Positions 60,797 to 64,000 of a stretch of 64,000 nucleotides of DNA are shown here, piece after piece. How positions within the stretch are numbered: the first letter of the stretch is position 1; every line of letters begins with the position of its first letter. The DNA is from UBA2283 sp041658955 (GTDB taxonomy: Bacteria > Patescibacteriota > Microgenomatia > UBA12405). The DNA is taken from contig JBAZZE010000002.1 in the NCBI GenBank assembly GCA_041658955.1, positions 1-64,000 on the forward strand. The letters run 5' to 3'. The notes below the pieces were generated by a model, which saw nothing but the letters and a program-made list of their open reading frames with translations, did no database searches and had not been told where the DNA came from. A program made the position numbers and the translations under genes.

Positions 60797-61926
60797 CGAT
60801 TTTTTATCAATTCATAGACCGCTAAAGTTTGTTTGGCTGTTTGTTGCCAAGAAAAAAACTTGGCACGTAATATTCCCAACTTAGATTGTTTAACTAATTC
60901 AGCTTTATTTTCCCAAAGTTTCTTCAAAGAATTCTGGAGGTGATGTTGTTTATATGGATCAAAAGTAATACCAACTTCTCCCATAATTTCGGGAAGGCTT
61001 GTCTCTGAACTATAAACTACCGGAGTTCCTGATTGCATGGCTTCTAGAGGACAAAGTCCAAAACCCTCCGCATATGATGGTTGGCAATAAATTGTAGCTA
61101 GGTTATATAAATACGGTAAATCTCCACTGTCAATGAAACCCAACCGGTGAACAAGAGGATTACTAAATAATTTTTTTAGGATAGATAAATGTTTCAATTG
61201 AGGGCTAGGGATATTCAATAGATGCCGAATTAAATCCATGGGTCGACTGATACTTGGTTTTTCGAGTTTTAATTCGTTAATATCGATAGCTTGTTTGCCA
61301 GCAATAACCAGAGGATAGTTTAGATTTACACAGGCTTTGACTAAGGAAGGAATATTTTTATTCCAATTTATATCACCTGTATAAAAAACAAATTTATCAG
61401 GTAAATTGTTTTTCTTTTTTATTTGGGCTAATTTTTTTTGATCGGTAATTGGTTTGAAATCAGGGGTTGCTCCTTCGTAAGTAACGTAAATTTTATCTGC
61501 AGGATATCTTAAATTTTCAGATATTATATTTTTAGAATAATGGGAAACAGTAATAATATAATCTGACTGGCGGGCTTTTAATCGCTGAATTTGCCACTTC
61601 ATAAAACCTCTTATTCCTGAGGGAAAATGTTTTTTAAATTGGATCGGGATGAGGTCATGAATGGTGATTATTTGAGGAACTTTGGTTTTGGGTGGTAATG
61701 TCAAATAAAACGGATCGAAGTAGGGATAATGAACCAAATCATAATCTTCAATTTTCAATTGGGAATCTTCAATCAGAAATATTTCGAAGTTTTGATATTG
61801 GGGATTTGACTTAACTTCGTGCTGAAGTGCAGTAACCAGGTTGCGGGTATAAAAACCAACTCCCCTTTTGGAATTGCCGTCGTTAAGTGGAGATACGTCG
61901 ATGGCTATTTTGAATTTATTACCCAT
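60793..61926 (-). CDS. GT4 family glycosyltransferase
   Basis: About 377 residues from the ATG at 61926, which avoids the 20-nt overlap created by the ATG at 61947. IDVSPLNDGNSKRGVGFYTRNLV, in parts, FYTGDINWNKNIPSLVKA and AEGFGLCPLEAMQSGTPVVYS give the usual GT-B order with the complete EX7E motif. Belongs to the same mannosyltransferase-like group as the gene at 11083. Confidence 0.9.
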   Translation of the reverse strand: MGNKFKIAIDVSPLNDGNSKRGVGFYTRNLVTALQHEVKSNPQYQNFEIFLIEDSQLKIEDYDLVHYPYFDPFYLTLPPKTKVPQIITIHDLIPIQFKKHFPSGIRGFMKWQIQRLKARQSDYIITVSHYSKNIISENLRYPADKIYVTYEGATPDFKPITDQKKLAQIKKKNNLPDKFVFYTGDINWNKNIPSLVKACVNLNYPLVIAGKQAIDINELKLEKPSISRPMDLIRHLLNIPSPQLKHLSILKKLFSNPLVHRLGFIDSGDLPYLYNLATIYCQPSYAEGFGLCPLEAMQSGTPVVYSSETSLPEIMGEVGITFDPYKQHHLQNSLKKLWENKAELVKQSKLGILRAKFFSWQQTAKQTLAVYELIKNR

Positions 61927-61927
61927 A

Positions 61928-62845
61928 TTAGTCCCAGTCCTTACCAATAGTTATTTTTTGATTGGTAGAGGTGAGTTCAAAATATTTTACATAAGCTAAG
62001 GGGAAGCGAAGTGAAGAATACCAAGAAAAGACAAAACCGGAAAAACCGTCAAGTATTCCTTTGTGACGAATGTAAGTAAGCAAAAACCACCAAATTGGTT
62101 TGACTAAAAAGTAATTCAAAAATGAAAGAAAAGATAGGGGAATTTTCTTTTCCTGAAGTTCGGTGGCAATGTTTGAGGTATAACGGTTGTTTCTCAGAAG
62201 ATATCTAGAAAAAGTAGGATCGGCAAAATGTAAAAGATCGGAACTAAGCCAACCTACCCGCCCATCGGTTTGAATTTGTTCATGAACATCTTTAGCTGGT
62301 TGTCGGCTCAAACTTTTTCTAAAAAGACGAATTTGACCATCAGGATAGACCCCACCATAGCGGATGAATTTACCGAGAAAATAATTGAGACGAGGTACAA
62401 AAAAGGCAGTGTATTCGTTCGAAAGTGAGCCGTATTGGCCATCTCGAGCCTGAAGAATTTGTTGATGCCGTAAAAATAAAGGATGAGAGTTTAATACTGA
62501 GTTTGATTGTTCGGTCATTTTTTCCGAACTAAGAGAAAGTAATTTTTGAATTTCTTTTGATAACTCTTGACTGACTGCTTCATCAGCATCAAGCAATAAC
62601 ACCCAATCATGCTTACATTCATCTATCGCCATTTGCTTGTTGATATGAAAGTTTGGTTTGTTGGTGGTCGATATGATCCTAACAAAGGGATATTTTTTGG
62701 CTAGGGTAACGGTGTTGTCTGCTGACTGGCCATCAACAATGATGATTTCACTGGCTAAACCTTCTATGCTTTTTAGACAACGATCGATATTGGCCGACTC
62801 GTTGTAAGTGGCAATGGCAACTGAAAGTGGAGTATTATTTTTCAT
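61928..62845 (-). CDS. GT2 family glycosyltransferase (WaaE/KdtX-like)
   Basis: About 305 residues from the ATG at 62845; a second ATG at 62860 is possible. SVAIATYNESANIDRCLKSI, IVDGQSADNT and WVLLLDADEAVSQEL match the LPS-core beta-glucosyltransferase-like GT2 group. FRKSLSRQPAKDVHEQI and LLHFADPTFSRYL are later blocks. A hydrophobic segment near 245-265 suggests membrane association. Overlaps the downstream part of the GT-C gene by 11 nt. Confidence 0.88.
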   Translation of the reverse strand: MKNNTPLSVAIATYNESANIDRCLKSIEGLASEIIIVDGQSADNTVTLAKKYPFVRIISTTNKPNFHINKQMAIDECKHDWVLLLDADEAVSQELSKEIQKLLSLSSEKMTEQSNSVLNSHPLFLRHQQILQARDGQYGSLSNEYTAFFVPRLNYFLGKFIRYGGVYPDGQIRLFRKSLSRQPAKDVHEQIQTDGRVGWLSSDLLHFADPTFSRYLLRNNRYTSNIATELQEKKIPLSFLSFLNYFLVKPIWWFLLTYIRHKGILDGFSGFVFSWYSSLRFPLAYVKYFELTSTNQKITIGKDWD

Positions 62846-64000
62846 AGATTCTAAACCCAATAGTACCTCCGGGAAGAACTAATGAAGCGATAGGTACTGC
62901 CTTGATCTCTTCATCCCCAGCGATAACTAAACTTTTGGCCGGGATGGAATCCCAGTTGATTTTACCAAAATTGAGGTTATCAATCTTCTCTACGGTAGAA
63001 AAACCGTATTTATCAGGTGGGGTGAGTTGAATTTGAGGTTGTATTTTTTGGGGAGGATATTTAGTAAAAAATAAATACAAAATGTAGGGTTGGTCGTAGG
63101 TTGAAGTAAAGTAGATCTGATCATATTTTGATTTTTGACTATCAATAAAGGGCATTAGTGAAGAAAAACCAGTGTTCCAAGCATATGGGTATCGTTGAGG
63201 AGCATGGACAAAATAAGCATCGACAAAATAAAAAATCGAGAATATATAGAGAACAGTAATAATAAAGAAATTGTGTGGTCGATATGACTTGGTCAAATCG
63301 ATAATTCCAAATAATCCTGCACCTATGAATATTGATAAAGGAATAACCATGGGTAAGGCTCGGAGGGCTGATGGTGCTTGAAAAGTTAGCGAAGAAGCCA
63401 ACGGAGATATGAAGAGTAGGGACAGAGAGAGAAGGGCTAGTTTTTTAGTGTTTTGATTTTTGAGTAAATAGATTATTCCAATAATTAATAGAGGTAGCTC
63501 GATAAGATGTAGCTGTCCCATATCTGGAGACTTGGATCGAGGTACTTCATCACCTTTTAGAAATAAGAAATTTAAATCAAAATGGGAGACGTATTTTTGA
63601 GCCCAAGAGATAGTATAGAGGACCCGTTTATTATGCATAATTCGGTTGGAAAGTAGTGTATTGCCATGTTGATTAAGTAGTTCTTCAGAACGAGCAATTG
63701 GACCATAGTCAGCGGTGAGGCCGACACCGCCAAATCGTGCAGCTCCACCACTACTCAAAAAAGAAACTAGGACTGGGACAGCAATAACTGCGGCAAAAAG
63801 AAATGGAAAAATAATTGACTTAAAGTGGGAAATTAGGAATTTAAAATTAGTGGTAAATAGGAATAAGCAAATTAAAGGGGCGACAATTCTAGCTGAGTGA
63901 TAGACATAAAGAGAAGCGACAAAAGATATTAGCGAAAACAGAAAATATTTTGTCTTGGCCGAATAAATGTATTTATAAAACAGATAAATCCCATAAGTCA
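62835..64000 (-). CDS. polytopic GT-C type membrane protein, N-terminus cut by window edge
   Basis: The frame is open from the TAA/TAG at 62835 to the end of the window, so at least 388 residues are encoded and the start lies outside. Several membrane helices are visible (for example VSFLFAAVIAVP-type, LIELPLLIIGIIYLL, LALLSLSLLFISPLAS, ALRALPMVIPLSIFIGAGLFGI, FIITVLYIFSIFYF). The PSALRALPM pattern with a soluble C-terminal portion is seen in GT39/ArnT-like transferases. Donor site and first outer loop are outside the window, so the family call is provisional. Confidence 0.75.
   Translation of the reverse strand, partial: TYGIYLFYKYIYSAKTKYFLFSLISFVASLYVYHSARIVAPLICLFLFTTNFKFLISHFKSIIFPFLFAAVIAVPVLVSFLSSGGAARFGGVGLTADYGPIARSEELLNQHGNTLLSNRIMHNKRVLYTISWAQKYVSHFDLNFLFLKGDEVPRSKSPDMGQLHLIELPLLIIGIIYLLKNQNTKKLALLSLSLLFISPLASSLTFQAPSALRALPMVIPLSIFIGAGLFGIIDLTKSYRPHNFFIITVLYIFSIFYFVDAYFVHAPQRYPYAWNTGFSSLMPFIDSQKSKYDQIYFTSTYDQPYILYLFFTKYPPQKIQPQIQLTPPDKYGFSTVEKIDNLNFGKINWDSIPAKSLVIAGDEEIKAVPIASLVLPGGTIGFRIYEK

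Noticed and set aside
1..64000. tRNA genes, CRISPR array, transposase or phage genes
   Set aside because: No cloverleaf-like segments with conserved T-loop, no regularly spaced repeats and no recombinase-like proteins were seen; the only repeats are the three short dispersed elements.
1..64000. UGA recoding as glycine, as in some CPR lineages
   Set aside because: UGA ends several genes at exact ATGA junctions (24911, 26563, 42550) and no frame needs in-frame UGA to reach its expected length.

Overview
The window looks like a chromosomal segment of a Candidate Phyla Radiation (Patescibacteria) bacterium, most likely of the Microgenomates type. This is inferred from gene content, AT-rich composition, very tight gene packing (no gap over about 180 bp), a DUF4012 protein, a single-chain glycyl-tRNA synthetase and a very large glycosyltransferase complement. 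TGA acts as a stop (for example in the ATGA junctions at 24911 and 26563), so the standard bacterial code applies rather than the UGA-Gly code of Gracilibacteria/SR1. No rRNA, tRNA, CRISPR array, transposase or prophage gene was seen.

Layout. (1) 1-8212, minus strand: cell-wall, division and housekeeping genes: murE-like (cut by the window edge), ftsI, an ftsL-like gene, rsmH, a lipoprotein, glyS behind a very small T-box leader, recO and a DUF4012 membrane protein. (2) 8241-23955, minus strand: a polysaccharide operon with a phosphoglycosyl transferase, mannose-1-phosphate guanylyltransferase, many GT4 and GT2 enzymes, a GT39-like membrane transferase, an O-antigen ligase/polymerase, a hexapeptide acyltransferase and a DUF192 protein. 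(3) 23979-27903, plus strand: flippase-like protein, two GalE-type epimerases, a DPM1-like GT2 and its DUF2304 partner. (4) 27900-36859: a strongly AT-rich block with GT2, acyltransferase-3, a methyltransferase-GT2 fusion, a GT39-like protein, a 993-residue GT2-GT2-GT4 protein and a methyltransferase. (5) 36867-41513, minus strand: GT4, GDP-fucose synthase, GDP-mannose 4,6-dehydratase and a Wzm/Wzt-type ABC exporter. (6) 41654-48316, plus strand: epimerase, YvcK/CofD-like protein, TPR membrane protein, radical SAM enzyme, GT2, methyltransferase. (7) 48222-64000: short alternating operons, then a long minus-strand run with four more B12-binding-type radical SAM enzymes, FkbM and other methyltransferases, more GT2/GT4 enzymes and the end of a GT-C membrane protein.

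How they fit together. The genes describe synthesis of one or more elaborate surface glycans: initiation on a polyprenyl carrier (8241), nucleotide sugars (GDP-mannose to GDP-fucose, plus UDP-hexose epimerisation), chain assembly by about 25 cytosolic GT2/GT4 enzymes, decoration (O-acylation, methylation, radical SAM chemistry), export by an ABC-2 transporter or flippase, and outer-face transfer/ligation by GT-C and WaaL/Wzy-type proteins.

The most notable signals are a roughly 130-nt T-box with a single-hairpin specifier element upstream of glyS, apparently controlling translation; a family of short palindromic repeats, two of which are inserted in frame in coding genes; recurrent extended -10 promoters placed so that transcripts are leaderless or nearly so; and convergent gene pairs that share a 4-bp stop overlap or overlap further, with no terminator between them.
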